A stretch of DNA of 64,000 nucleotides from Pelagibius sp. Alg239-R121 (lineage in GTDB: Bacteria; Pseudomonadota; Alphaproteobacteria; Kiloniellales; Kiloniellaceae). The translations under genes and the position numbers were made by a program. The notes beneath the pieces were generated by a model that was not told the DNA's origin, made no database searches, and was given only the letters and a program-made list of their open reading frames with translations. Positions 36,137 to 46,574 of the stretch are shown piece after piece (within the stretch, counting starts at the first letter, position 1; the number at the start of each line of letters is the position of its first letter). The DNA lies in assembly GCF_947331435.1 (NCBI RefSeq), contig NZ_CAMZOF010000002.1:372001-436000 (forward strand), in the 5' to 3' direction.

Positions 36137-38248
36137 ATGAGTGAAGTGGTGCGTCTTGAACGCCACGGAGATATCGCAGCCATCGTGGTGGACAATCCCC
36201 CGGTCAATGCACTGGGCCAGGCCGTTCGGCAAGGCCTCTCGGAACGGCTCGCCGAAGCCGTCGGCGACGACGCAATCCATGCGATTCTGATTCTCGGTGC
36301 CGACAGAACATTTATCGCCGGTGCCGATATCCGCGAGTTCGGCAAGCCGCCGCAGCCGCCTTCCCTCCCCGACGTTATCGTAGAAATGGACGCCAGTCCG
36401 AAGCCGATCATCGCTGCCCTGCACGGGACGGCTCTGGGTGGCGGTTTCGAGGTCGCACTCGGTTGCCATTACCGGGTTGCCCTCGCAGACGCGAAAGTCG
36501 GTTTGCCCGAGGTCAAACTCGGCATCCTGCCTGGCGCCGGCGGCACCCAGCGCACGCCACGGCTGATCGGCGCAGCGAAAGCGTTGCAGATGATTCTCTC
36601 GGGCGACTTCGTGGCCGCCGACAAGGCGCTGGAACTCGGCCTGATCGACCAGGTCAGCGGCGCCAAAACACCGATGGAAGCAGGCTTAGCCTTTGCCCGC
36701 CAGGTGGTGGACGGCGCCTATCCTCTCCGCCGGGTCCGTGACCTGGAGGACGAAATCCTCTCCGATCGGGGCAAGACCGAAGTCTTCGATGAAGCGCGGG
36801 CCAAACTGCAAAAGACGGCCCGCGGCCTCTTCTCGCCCCACAAGATCGTCGATGCAATTCAGGCCGCAATCGAGTTGCCCTTCGACGATGGCATCACGCG
36901 CGAGCGGGAACTGTTCCGTGAATGCCTTGATTCACCGCAGCGTGCCGGCCTGATTCACGCCTTCTTTGTCGAGCGGCAAGTCGGCAAGGTCCCCGGCCTG
37001 AAGGGCGCGGCACGGCGGCCACTGATGTCCGCCGGTGTCGTAGGTGGCGGAACCATGGGCGCCGGAATCGCCGTCTCCATGCTGCTGTCCGGCCTGACCG
37101 TGATGATGATCGAACGGGACGAAGAAAGCCTCGCGCGTGGTCTGGCAACCGTCGACAAAATCCTGGATGCCTCAGTAAAGCGCGGCAAGCTGACGGAGGA
37201 CAGCAAAGCTGCCGTCATGGCGGAGAGCTTCGCCGGTTCTGTGGAGTATGGCGCGCTGTCAGATGTCGAGATCGTTGTCGAAGCGGTCTTCGAGGATATG
37301 GAAGTCAAGAAGGCGGTCTTCGCGGAACTTGATGCCGTCCTGAAACCCGGAGCCATCCTCGCGACCAACACCTCCTATCTTGACGTCAATGCCCTTGCGG
37401 CCGGAACCTCGCGCCCCGAGGACGTGATCGGACTGCATTTCTTTTCGCCCGCACACGTCATGAAGCTGCTGGAAATCGTGGTTGGCGATCAGACCGCGCC
37501 CGAGGTTGTCGCGACTGGCTTTGCATTGGCAAAGCGCCTGGGCAAGATCGGCGTGCGCGCCGGGGTCTGCGATGGCTTTATCGGCAACCGCATACTGGCC
37601 ACCTACCGCAAGCAGATCGACTATATGGTCGAAGATGGCGCCAGCCCCTACGAAGTCGATGAGGCCATCCGCGCCTTCGGCTTTCCCATGGGCCCTTTCC
37701 AGGTCAGCGATCTGGCAGGCGTCGACATCGGCTGGATGACCCGCCGCCGCCTGGATGCAACCCGCGATCCACGGGAACGTTACGTGGAAGTTGCTGACCG
37801 GCTCTACGAAGCCGGCCGTATGGGCCAGAAATCAGGCGCAGGCTGGTATCTCTACAGCGACGGCGACCGGCGTGGCGCGAAGGATCCGGTGGTCGAAAAC
37901 ATCGTGATCGAGGAACGCCGCAAGAAGGGTATCGAAGCGAAAGCCTTGTCGCCGGAACAGATCCAGCGCCGCTATCTGGCCGCCATGATCAACGAAGCCG
38001 CCAAGGTGCTGGAGGAAGGCATCGCCCTGCGCCCGCTGGATATCGACGTCACCCTGCTCTACGGCTACGGCTTTCCGCGCTGGCGCGGCGGCCCCATGAA
38101 ATATGCCGACATGGTCGGTCTCGATCAGATCCTCGCCGACATCCGTGGCTACGCCGAAGAGGATGCCTTCGCCTGGCAACCCGCCAAACTGTTGGTCGAC
38201 TTGGTCGAGCGCGGCGAGAACTTCGAGAGCCTGAATCAGTCCGCTTAG
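36137..38248 (+). CDS. Bifunctional enoyl-CoA hydratase / 3-hydroxyacyl-CoA dehydrogenase (FadB/FadJ-like)
   Basis: 703 residues. An N-terminal crotonase domain has both catalytic glutamates (E105 in GGGFEVAL, E125 in LPEVKLG). A central NAD-binding domain begins with GVVGGGTMGAG near 300-312, and the dehydrogenase His lies in LHFFSPAHVMKLLEIV. C-terminal dimerisation domains end in the YGYGFPRWRGGPM motif. It should hydrate a 2-enoyl-CoA and oxidise the hydroxyacyl-CoA. GGGAG sits 8 bases before the ATG. First gene of a six-gene operon. Confidence 0.93.
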   Translation: MSEVVRLERHGDIAAIVVDNPPVNALGQAVRQGLSERLAEAVGDDAIHAILILGADRTFIAGADIREFGKPPQPPSLPDVIVEMDASPKPIIAALHGTALGGGFEVALGCHYRVALADAKVGLPEVKLGILPGAGGTQRTPRLIGAAKALQMILSGDFVAADKALELGLIDQVSGAKTPMEAGLAFARQVVDGAYPLRRVRDLEDEILSDRGKTEVFDEARAKLQKTARGLFSPHKIVDAIQAAIELPFDDGITRERELFRECLDSPQRAGLIHAFFVERQVGKVPGLKGAARRPLMSAGVVGGGTMGAGIAVSMLLSGLTVMMIERDEESLARGLATVDKILDASVKRGKLTEDSKAAVMAESFAGSVEYGALSDVEIVVEAVFEDMEVKKAVFAELDAVLKPGAILATNTSYLDVNALAAGTSRPEDVIGLHFFSPAHVMKLLEIVVGDQTAPEVVATGFALAKRLGKIGVRAGVCDGFIGNRILATYRKQIDYMVEDGASPYEVDEAIRAFGFPMGPFQVSDLAGVDIGWMTRRRLDATRDPRERYVEVADRLYEAGRMGQKSGAGWYLYSDGDRRGAKDPVVENIVIEERRKKGIEAKALSPEQIQRRYLAAMINEAAKVLEEGIALRPLDIDVTLLYGYGFPRWRGGPMKYADMVGLDQILADIRGYAEEDAFAWQPAKLLVDLVERGENFESLNQSA

Positions 38249-38264
38249 GGAAAGGCGAAGCGTC

Positions 38265-39461
<1,197 letters not shown>

Positions 39462-39476
39462 AGGAACAGACGGACC

Positions 39477-40613
39477 ATGGACTTTAATCTGTCTGACGAC
39501 CGCCGCATGCTGAAGGAAAGCCTCTCGCGTTTTCTGCAGGACCGCTACGGCTTCGAAACCCGCAACGAGATCGCCGGGTCCGAGGAGGGTTTCAGCCGGG
39601 AACTCTGGGCTCAGATGGCGGAACTCGGCCTGATTGGTGCCATGCTGCCGGAAGAGGTCGGTGGTTTTGGCGGCGAGGGCTTCGACATCATGACGGTGAT
39701 GGAGGAGTTGGGCCGAGCCATCGTGGTCGAACCGGTTCTGCCCACCGCCGTGCTTGGCGCCGGGATCCTGGCCGACGCCGGGTCGGAGACGCAAAGATCG
39801 CTGCTGGAAAGTGTCATCGCGGGCGAACGATTGCTCGCCTTCGCCCACGGCGAACCGGAAAGCCGCTACAGTCTGTCGGAAGTCCGTTGCCGTGCGGAGA
39901 AGACTGGCAACGGCTGGTTCCTCTCTGGGCAAAAAGCGGTCGTGCTCAATGGCGACACGGCTGACAAAATCATCGTCTCGGCGCGGACCTCCGGTGCCGA
40001 TGACGCGGAAAGCGGCTTGACGCTTTTCCTCATAGATGCAGATGCCAAGGGGCTGTCCGGTCGCGGCTACGCAACGGTTGACGGAGGCCGGGCGGCAGAG
40101 ATCACACTCGATAGCGTCGAGGTTTCGGACGAAGACATGGTCGGCACGGTCGGCGAGGCCTTCCCCGTCATTGAGCGCGCCGTCGGGCGCGGCATTCTGG
40201 CCGCGTGTGCCGAAGCCCTGGGCGCCATGGAAACCGCAAAAGACATGACTCTGGAGTATCTCCAGACCCGTAAACAGTTCGGAGCGCCGCTCGGCAAATT
40301 CCAGGTCCTGCAGCATCGTATGGTCGAGATGTGCCTGGAGATCGAACAGGCCCGCTCTGCGACGATCCTGGCCGCGGGACGCATGAACGAAGATCGTGCT
40401 GCTCGCGAAGCGGCTCTCAGTGCAGCTAAGAATCTGGTCGGCCGTACAGCGCGCCTGGTGGCCGAAGAGTCCATCCAGATGCACGGCGGCATCGGAATGA
40501 CCTGGGAGTACGCCCTGCCGCACTTCGCCAAGCGCCTCACCATGATCGATCATCTCTTTGGTGATGCGGACCATCACTTGGAGCGCTTCGCTGCGCTGTC
40601 CCAGGCTTCTTAA
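39477..40613 (+). CDS. Acyl-CoA dehydrogenase 2
   Basis: 378 residues, shorter and more divergent than the gene before it. The FAD-interacting region includes RKQFGAPLGKFQVLQHRMVEM and the C-terminal ESIQMHGGIGMTWEY typical of the family. The central substrate loop is less conserved. It lies 15 bp downstream of acyl-CoA dehydrogenase 1. The pairing resembles alpha/beta dehydrogenases for bulky or unusual acyl-CoAs; this is an inference from context. Confidence 0.9.
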   Translation: MDFNLSDDRRMLKESLSRFLQDRYGFETRNEIAGSEEGFSRELWAQMAELGLIGAMLPEEVGGFGGEGFDIMTVMEELGRAIVVEPVLPTAVLGAGILADAGSETQRSLLESVIAGERLLAFAHGEPESRYSLSEVRCRAEKTGNGWFLSGQKAVVLNGDTADKIIVSARTSGADDAESGLTLFLIDADAKGLSGRGYATVDGGRAAEITLDSVEVSDEDMVGTVGEAFPVIERAVGRGILAACAEALGAMETAKDMTLEYLQTRKQFGAPLGKFQVLQHRMVEMCLEIEQARSATILAAGRMNEDRAAREAALSAAKNLVGRTARLVAEESIQMHGGIGMTWEYALPHFAKRLTMIDHLFGDADHHLERFAALSQAS

Positions 40614-40624
40614 AGCGCAACGCA

Positions 40625-41056
40625 ATGACCAACGAAACCGCAAGCCACGGCCGCCGCGACGACGACGGCGCGCTGATTTTCCAGAACGACACCGGAGCCC
40701 AAAAATCCATGGGCTACATGGCGCGGGTGTATCCCGAGCGTTCGGAGGTGTTTCTGACCATCGGGCCGCAACACAGGAATCGACGCGACGTCCTGCACGG
40801 AGGCATCATCGTAACCGTGATGGATTCCGCCTGCGGCTATGCCTGCAGCCGCCATGCCGCCGAGGATGCCGGTATCCCCTTTGTCACCATGTCCCTGACT
40901 ACAAACTTTATCGCGCCGGTCGCCGAAGGAACGATCCGCGCCATCGCTCGCGTGACAGGCGGCGGCTACAAGACGCTCTTTTCAGAAGCGGAAGTCCGGG
41001 ACGAAGACAACCGCCTCATCGCCACGGCGACCGGCGTCTTCAAGCGGTCGAATTAG
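40625..41056 (+). CDS. PaaI-family hotdog thioesterase
   Basis: 143 residues. The hotdog motif HGGIIVTVMDSACGYA (HGG at 58-60, D67) defines the PaaI/4HBT group. It probably hydrolyses stalled acyl-CoA intermediates of this pathway, freeing CoA. It starts 11 bp after the dehydrogenase. Confidence 0.88.
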   Translation: MTNETASHGRRDDDGALIFQNDTGAQKSMGYMARVYPERSEVFLTIGPQHRNRRDVLHGGIIVTVMDSACGYACSRHAAEDAGIPFVTMSLTTNFIAPVAEGTIRAIARVTGGGYKTLFSEAEVRDEDNRLIATATGVFKRSN

Positions 41057-41065
41057 AAAGCCCTC

Positions 41066-41866
41066 ATGATCGAGACGAAAAAAGAAGGCGCAGTCCTGGT
41101 CGTTATCAACAGCGCGCCGGAAACACGCAACGCCCTTACGCCGGACTTCTACAGCGGCTTTCGCGAATTGCTGGAAACAGCACACGACGATCCCTCCGTT
41201 GCCGCCATTGTCTTGACCGGCGCCGGAAACTTCTTTTGCTCCGGTGGAAATGTTGCGGGTCTCAAGGCGCGCACGAGCATGAACGAAGCAGAGCGCCGCC
41301 AGGGCATCGATAAGCTGCACGGCATGATCTCCGCGATGCGTGCCTGCCCCAAGCCCATCGTCGCCGCGATCGAGGGTGGGGCCGCCGGAGCCGGTGTCTC
41401 GATGGCGTTGGCCTGCGATATGATCGTTGCGGCCAAAGACGCCTACTTCTCGGTGGCCTACGTCAAGATCGGCCTCACGCCGGATGGCGGCGCCACCGCC
41501 TTTCTCGCGCGCAGCCTGCCGCGCCAGCTGGTCAACGAACTCTGCCTGACCGGTGACAGGGTCAATGTGCAGCGGCTCCACGACCTCGGCATGATCAATC
41601 GGATCGTCGAAGCTGGCGAAGCCCTGGACGCGGCAGAGGAGATCGCTCATCGTCTGGCCAGCGGCCCGGGCCAATCCATGGCGCGCATCAAATCCCTGGT
41701 CGACGCAGGCGCCACCAACGACCTCGAAACCCAACTCGATCTTGAGGCCCAATCCATGGCGGCATCATTCGGCACGCCGGAAGGGGCCGAGGGCATCGCC
41801 GCCTTTCTGGAGAAACGCAAAGCCAACTTTCGTCCGGCAACGGACGATGAGGTTGGAGACGCATAA
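41066..41866 (+). CDS. Enoyl-CoA hydratase/isomerase family protein (PaaG-like)
   Basis: 266 residues of the crotonase fold. The oxyanion-hole segment NFFCSGGNVAGL and GGAAGAGVSMALACD are present. The two glutamates of true hydratases are absent. Instead KIGLTPDGG keeps the Asp used by PaaG and related isomerases. A double-bond isomerase or a specialised ring-opening or ring-modifying role is therefore more likely than simple hydration. 9 bp after the thioesterase. Confidence 0.87.
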   Translation: MIETKKEGAVLVVINSAPETRNALTPDFYSGFRELLETAHDDPSVAAIVLTGAGNFFCSGGNVAGLKARTSMNEAERRQGIDKLHGMISAMRACPKPIVAAIEGGAAGAGVSMALACDMIVAAKDAYFSVAYVKIGLTPDGGATAFLARSLPRQLVNELCLTGDRVNVQRLHDLGMINRIVEAGEALDAAEEIAHRLASGPGQSMARIKSLVDAGATNDLETQLDLEAQSMAASFGTPEGAEGIAAFLEKRKANFRPATDDEVGDA

Positions 41867-41884
41867 GCATGTTGGATAAAAACC

Positions 41885-42892
41885 GTGTTGGATAATTCTG
41901 TGCCCCTCGCCTACAAGACCACCGCCACGGAACTCTTCGGCATCCGCCTGCCGGTCGTCGCCGGCGGCCTGCAATGGCTTGCCAACGCCGACTATGTCTC
42001 GGCCGCCGGCCGCGCCGGAATCATCGGCTTTATCACCGCCGCCAGCTTCCCCGACATCGCGAGCCTGCGGGACGAGATCCGCAAGTGCCGCGACCTCTGC
42101 GACGGAGCGCCCTTCGGCGTTAACGTTTCGATGCTGCCGAAACTGGTTCAGGGTGAGCGGACCAACGAGATCTTCGCACTAATCGTCGAAGAGGGTGTGC
42201 GCTTCGTAGAGACTTCAGGACGTAATCCCGAGCCTTACCTGCCGCCCTTGAAAGAAGCCGGAATCGTGATCCTGCACAAGGTGCCGGCGGTCCGCTACGC
42301 CGCCAAGGCACAGTCGGTCGGTGTGGACGCGGTCTCCATCGTCGGCGCAGAATGCGGTGGCCACCCGGGCCTGGACGTCATCGGCAGCTTCGTACAAAGC
42401 GCCATGGCCGACGAACAGATCCAGATTCCCTACTTAATTGGCGGTGGCGTAGGCACGGGTTCGCAGGTCATCGCTGCCCTGGCCATGGGCGCGGCGGGTG
42501 TTGTGGTCGGCACGCGCTTTACCATTGCCAAGGAGATCTGGGCGCACGACGGCTATAAAAACCGTCTGATTGAAGCCAATGAACGCGACACCACCATGAT
42601 CATGCAGTCGGTGCGCAACACAGTGCGCGCCCTGCGCAACGAGACCACCGAGATCGTCGCCCGGATCGAGGCGGAGCAGGAAGAGGTCACGATCCAGGAT
42701 CTGATCCCCTACGTCTCCGGCAAGATTGGACGGCAGGCCTACGAGACCGGCGACTGCGCCCGCGGACTTTTGTCGGTTGGACAATCGGTGGTCTTCGCCG
42801 ATGCCATCGAACCGCTCGCCGACATCGTGCGACGGTTCGAACAGGAGATGGTTCGGGCGAGCCAGCGCCTGAACGCGATCAGCGCAAGCTAA
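41885..42892 (+). CDS. Nitronate monooxygenase-like flavin enzyme
   Basis: 335 residues. An FMN-dependent TIM barrel with GLQWLANADYVSAAGRAGIIGF at the N-terminus, GAECGGHPG and GGGVGTGSQVIAALAMGAAGVVVGTRF. This fits the 2-nitropropane dioxygenase/FabK-like group; in a CoA-ester operon it may be an enoyl-CoA reductase or an oxygenase. The start is unusual. GGAG is well placed for an ATG at 41869, but that frame stops after eight codons. GTG 41885 in another frame gives this protein and overlaps that short frame. A 10-bp direct repeat (TGTTGGATAA at 41870 and 41886) suggests a tandem duplication of the start. Confidence 0.85.
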   Translation: MLDNSVPLAYKTTATELFGIRLPVVAGGLQWLANADYVSAAGRAGIIGFITAASFPDIASLRDEIRKCRDLCDGAPFGVNVSMLPKLVQGERTNEIFALIVEEGVRFVETSGRNPEPYLPPLKEAGIVILHKVPAVRYAAKAQSVGVDAVSIVGAECGGHPGLDVIGSFVQSAMADEQIQIPYLIGGGVGTGSQVIAALAMGAAGVVVGTRFTIAKEIWAHDGYKNRLIEANERDTTMIMQSVRNTVRALRNETTEIVARIEAEQEEVTIQDLIPYVSGKIGRQAYETGDCARGLLSVGQSVVFADAIEPLADIVRRFEQEMVRASQRLNAISAS

Positions 42893-42959
42893 GCATTTAC
42901 CCAAGCTTGCCCAAAAGCGATCACAGTTAAGTCACAGTTCCTGCCGACACTCCCATTCC

Positions 42960-43661
42960 ATGACGATCAAACGGCGCAGCTTCTTAGCTGCCGGATTGGG
43001 CTTCGCTGCGGTATCGGGCTGGGCCTATCTGGAACGAAACCGCATTGGACGCGCGGCACCGGTGCTGCAAGCGGAACTCGAACAAGCGGTTCTCGGTCCA
43101 CCGGAACCCTACATGACGCCGGACGGCTGGGCAGCCAAACTTGTTACGGCGGCGGAGAGCCAGATTGGCAAGACTGTCCGATACGATCCCGCCTACGTTC
43201 GAATTTCCTACCCCAGTGGCGACATTCCAATTGAGCGCGGCGTCTGCACGGACGTAATCGTGCGTGCCTACCGCGATGCCTTCGCCTTGGATCTGCAGCG
43301 CGCCGTGCACGAAGACATGCGCCGCGATTTCGCCGCTTATCCGAAACTCTGGAAACTAAAGAAACCCGATCCCAACATCGATCACCGCCGGGTGCCGAAC
43401 CTGGTCACCTACTTCAGCCGCCAGGGTGCCTCGCTTGCGAACTCAAAGACACCTTCGGACTATCTGCCCGGCGACGTGGTCGCTTATCTCTTTCCCCGCG
43501 CCCGGACCCACATTGCCATCGTCAGCGACCGCGCCAGCCGCGACGGCAAGCGCCCGCTGATCATCCACAACAGTGGCTTGGGCACCCGCCGCAACGACCA
43601 GCTTTTCGCCAACCGCATCATCGGCCACTTCCGCTTCCCGCCGCCAGCGGTGGAGTCCTGA
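42960..43661 (+). CDS. DUF1287 protein, secreted NlpC-like hydrolase
   Basis: 233 residues. An N-terminal signal-like segment KRRSFLAAGLGFAAVSG resembles a Tat or Sec signal, followed by a DUF1287 domain. C96 in GVCTDVIVRAYRD, His in THIAIVSD and Asn in IHNSG look like the Cys-His-polar triad of the NlpC/P60-like fold. Homologues include YijF of E. coli. The substrate is unknown, perhaps peptidoglycan or another envelope amide. It stands 67 bp after the flavin enzyme and may be separate. Confidence 0.8.
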   Translation: MTIKRRSFLAAGLGFAAVSGWAYLERNRIGRAAPVLQAELEQAVLGPPEPYMTPDGWAAKLVTAAESQIGKTVRYDPAYVRISYPSGDIPIERGVCTDVIVRAYRDAFALDLQRAVHEDMRRDFAAYPKLWKLKKPDPNIDHRRVPNLVTYFSRQGASLANSKTPSDYLPGDVVAYLFPRARTHIAIVSDRASRDGKRPLIIHNSGLGTRRNDQLFANRIIGHFRFPPPAVES

Positions 43662-43705
43662 ACTGACCGTCGACAAGACCCGCCGTACGAAGGAACGCGT
43701 TTTTC

Positions 43706-44047
43706 ATGGCAACGTACCAACTGCCAAGCACGCTGCTGTTTCGTTGCTATCTACTGTCAATCGTCATCACGATGACATCATTGCTTTACGCTGGTGTGAT
43801 AGCGTTGATTGTCGCGCTCGGATCGAAAATCGACCTTACCGACCCTTCTGACGCTATTGACTTCTTTCTACTTGTATTCTTCATTTTCCCCGGCGTCTCG
43901 TCCTTGTTTATTTGGCCTGACTACAGGAGAAGAGTCGCGTTCAACAGCGCATGCCGTTCTGTTAGGATTGAGATTGTTGGCATCGCCTCTTGCCTTCCTA
44001 CTTTGTTGATTTCCTTCTTCATTGTTACCTTCTTTGGCATAAGTTGA
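43706..44047 (+). CDS. Small membrane protein, 113 residues
   Basis: Three or four hydrophobic segments (about 10-38, 48-70 and 88-110) separated by short charged loops such as DYRRRVAF. No family recognised. AAGGAA lies about 10 bases before the ATG. The base composition is clearly more AT-rich than the neighbours, suggesting transfer or relaxed constraint. Same strand as DUF1287, 44 bp after it. Confidence 0.55.
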   Translation: MATYQLPSTLLFRCYLLSIVITMTSLLYAGVIALIVALGSKIDLTDPSDAIDFFLLVFFIFPGVSSLFIWPDYRRRVAFNSACRSVRIEIVGIASCLPTLLISFFIVTFFGIS

Positions 44048-44207
44048 GACAGAGTGTTTGTTCGCAGCGTGACCCCTGCGCGAAATCCAAAACCCAGAGA
44101 AATTGCGATGAAATACCGCTGAGATTACGATTTTTATACGCATACGTATGAAATGTGATAAACTTCTACTGACTCATCTGAATTTACGACCGTTTCGGAG
44201 AGGCCCG

Positions 44208-45287
44208 ATGAAACGCTTTTCGCCCCATGCACTCCTCGCAATCTTTTCCCTGAGCGTTTCCAGCGAAGCTTCGGCCTTCGTCAAAGAGGAAGGATGGCTG
44301 ATTGCGGAGGAAGCCTGCATCGCCACGAGAAGCCTGCGCGCTTCGACCGGGGAACAGCTGGAGTTGGACCGGGCCTACCGGATGCTTGGCAAGAACAAGG
44401 CAGAGGCCACCCACTATCAGATCAGGCTCGATCCGGAAAGCAAGGCCGACCGATGGGTCAAGGTCTCCTGTGGTATCCATGTCGTCCGCGCCGAACTCGA
44501 CGACCCAGGAACCGACGTCCCTACGGGCGGTGACGATGACAATGATGGTAAAGACGGGGACGGCGAAGGTGGCGACGGCAAAGGCGGGGATGGTGGGGAC
44601 GGCAACGATGACGATCGCGAAGTTCCGCCACGCAAGACGGCTCTTTTGCTTGCCGTGTCCTGGCAGCCAGCCTTCTGTGAAACCCGTCCCGACAAAAAGG
44701 AATGCCGCAGCCAACATGAGGAACGCTTCGATGCTTCGAACTTCACCCTTCACGGCCTCTGGCCGCAGCCACGCGACAATGTCTATTGCGACGTCGATTC
44801 AGGCATGAAGAGGGACGACAAGGATCGTCGCTGGGACCGGCTTCCCCTTCTCGACCTCACTGCCGGCACGCGTACAGAACTGAATAAGGTTATGCCCGGC
44901 ACCGCGTCTTTTCTCCACCGCCATGAGTGGGTGAAGCACGGCACCTGTTATTCGGAAAAACCGGAAACCTACTATCGGGATTCTCTGAGGGTGATGGAGC
45001 AACTCAACAACTCCGATGTTAAGTCGCTCTTTGCTGCAAACGTGGGTCAGAACATCTCAACGAGCGACATTCATGAGGCTTTTGAGAAGTCGTTCGGAGC
45101 AGGCAGCAGTCAGCGCGTGCAGGTGACCTGCAAGAACGATGGCGGCCGCCGTCTCATCACCGAACTAAAAATCCACCTGGCCGGACCGCTCGGCGAAGAC
45201 GCAGACCTTGCAGCCGCCATCGGCGCCGGGGACAAAACATCGCCCGGCTGCAACGACGGCATCGTCGACCCGGTCGGCCTGCAATAA
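44208..45287 (+). CDS. Secreted ribonuclease T2 with N-terminal domain and Asp/Gly-rich linker
   Basis: 359 residues. Signal peptide 1-23 (cut after ASA); an uncharacterised domain at about 24-105 with C37 and C88; an Asp/Gly repeat linker at about 107-136; the RNase T2 domain at 143-359. CAS I FTLHGLWPQ gives H182, and CAS II HEWVKHGTC gives H239, E240 and H244, so the catalytic residues are complete. T2 enzymes cleave RNA with little sequence preference in the periplasm or outside the cell. The linker could bind calcium. ATG 44208 has GGAGAGG upstream; the frame is open to 44148. Confidence 0.88.
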   Translation: MKRFSPHALLAIFSLSVSSEASAFVKEEGWLIAEEACIATRSLRASTGEQLELDRAYRMLGKNKAEATHYQIRLDPESKADRWVKVSCGIHVVRAELDDPGTDVPTGGDDDNDGKDGDGEGGDGKGGDGGDGNDDDREVPPRKTALLLAVSWQPAFCETRPDKKECRSQHEERFDASNFTLHGLWPQPRDNVYCDVDSGMKRDDKDRRWDRLPLLDLTAGTRTELNKVMPGTASFLHRHEWVKHGTCYSEKPETYYRDSLRVMEQLNNSDVKSLFAANVGQNISTSDIHEAFEKSFGAGSSQRVQVTCKNDGGRRLITELKIHLAGPLGEDADLAAAIGAGDKTSPGCNDGIVDPVGLQ

Positions 45288-45320
45288 ACCGATCGGATCT
45301 CTAGGTCTCTGCATTGAGCT

Positions 45321-46523
45321 TTAGACCCGTTCGATCACCATGGCGATGCCCTGTCCTGCACCTATGCACATGGACAGCAAGGCATAACGGCCCCCGGTGC
45401 GTTCCAATTGGCGCAAGCCCGTCAGGACAATGCGTGCACCTGAGGCACCGAGCGGATGGCCCACCGCGATTGCGCCTCCGTTGGGATTGAGGCGCGGATC
45501 GTCACCGTCTAGACCAAGGATCTTACAGCAGCCGAGCACCTGGGTCGCGAATGCCTCGTTGATCTCGATGACGTCCATGTCCTTCATCTCGAGTCCGGCG
45601 CGCGCCAGAGCCTTTGGAATGGCGTAAGCCGGCCCGACTCCCATGATGCGCGGCGGCACACCGGCGATCGCACCGGCAATAACGCGGCCTCTAGGCGCGG
45701 CCCCCGCTTTCTCGCCGGCGGCACGCGATCCCATGATCAGCGCGCCCGCGCCGTCATTGATGCCCGAGGCATTGGCCGCCGTAACCACACCTCCATCGAA
45801 CAACGGCCGCAGTGAATTCATCTTCTCCAGCGTCGCTTCCGGCCGCGGGTGCTCGTCAGCCGTGACACTCAAAGACGGTTTCTTGCGGCCCTGCGGCACT
45901 TCGGTCTCGCAGATTTCCTCTTCGAAAAAGCCGTCTGCCCGGGCCGCTTCGTATTTTTGCTGCGAGCCGAAAGCGAAGGCATCGGAGGCTTCACGGCCGA
46001 TATCGAAGTCCTTGTCGATGTTATCGGCGGTCTCTGGCATGGACTCTACGCCGAAGTCCGCGGCAATTTTGGGGTTAGGAAAACGGCTGCCGATCGCACT
46101 GTCATACATCTCAAAGGTACGCTGATAAGGTGTGGCCGACTTACCCATCACTAACGGCGCCCGGGTCATGCTCTCGGTCCCGCCGGCGATGTAAAGATCA
46201 GCTTCCTTTACTGTAATCGAGCGTGCCACATCGAGCACCGCCGACATGCCCGACCCGCAGAGCCGGTTGACCGTCAAACCACCGGTCTCGACAGGTAGTC
46301 CCGCCAACAGACCGGCAAAACGCCCGACATTGCGACTGTCTTCGCCGGACTGACAGACGCAACCGATGACAACGTCTTCATAATCTTCTTTGGCGAATGG
46401 CGCACGCTCGACGACCTGACGCATGACGTGTCCAAGCAAATCATCTGGTCTTACCGGAGCGAGAACGCCGCTATGGCGACCGAAGGGAGTGCGCAATCCA
46501 TCGTAAATGTAAGCATCGAGCAT
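45321..46523 (-). CDS. Acetyl-CoA C-acyltransferase (thiolase)
   Basis: 400 residues. The acyl-accepting Cys C89 in NRLCGSG, the catalytic His in GHPLGASG and the C-terminal Cys in SMCIGAGQG are all present. It cleaves 3-ketoacyl-CoA with CoA and would complete the cycle begun by the operon at 36-42 kb. It follows the CoA ligase by 51 bp on the same strand. PcaF-like beta-ketoadipyl thiolysis is an alternative. Confidence 0.93.
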   Translation of the reverse strand: MLDAYIYDGLRTPFGRHSGVLAPVRPDDLLGHVMRQVVERAPFAKEDYEDVVIGCVCQSGEDSRNVGRFAGLLAGLPVETGGLTVNRLCGSGMSAVLDVARSITVKEADLYIAGGTESMTRAPLVMGKSATPYQRTFEMYDSAIGSRFPNPKIAADFGVESMPETADNIDKDFDIGREASDAFAFGSQQKYEAARADGFFEEEICETEVPQGRKKPSLSVTADEHPRPEATLEKMNSLRPLFDGGVVTAANASGINDGAGALIMGSRAAGEKAGAAPRGRVIAGAIAGVPPRIMGVGPAYAIPKALARAGLEMKDMDVIEINEAFATQVLGCCKILGLDGDDPRLNPNGGAIAVGHPLGASGARIVLTGLRQLERTGGRYALLSMCIGAGQGIAMVIERV

Positions 46524-46574
46524 TGTCAGAAATTCCAGGCTTTCTTTAGGGTTGAGAGCAGGTCACGAGTCGAT

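Noticed and set aside
44560-44625. Asp/Gly repeat linker as a short tandem DNA repeat or CRISPR-like array
   Set aside because: The repeats are coding and irregular in length, without spacers; they belong to the RNase T2 linker.
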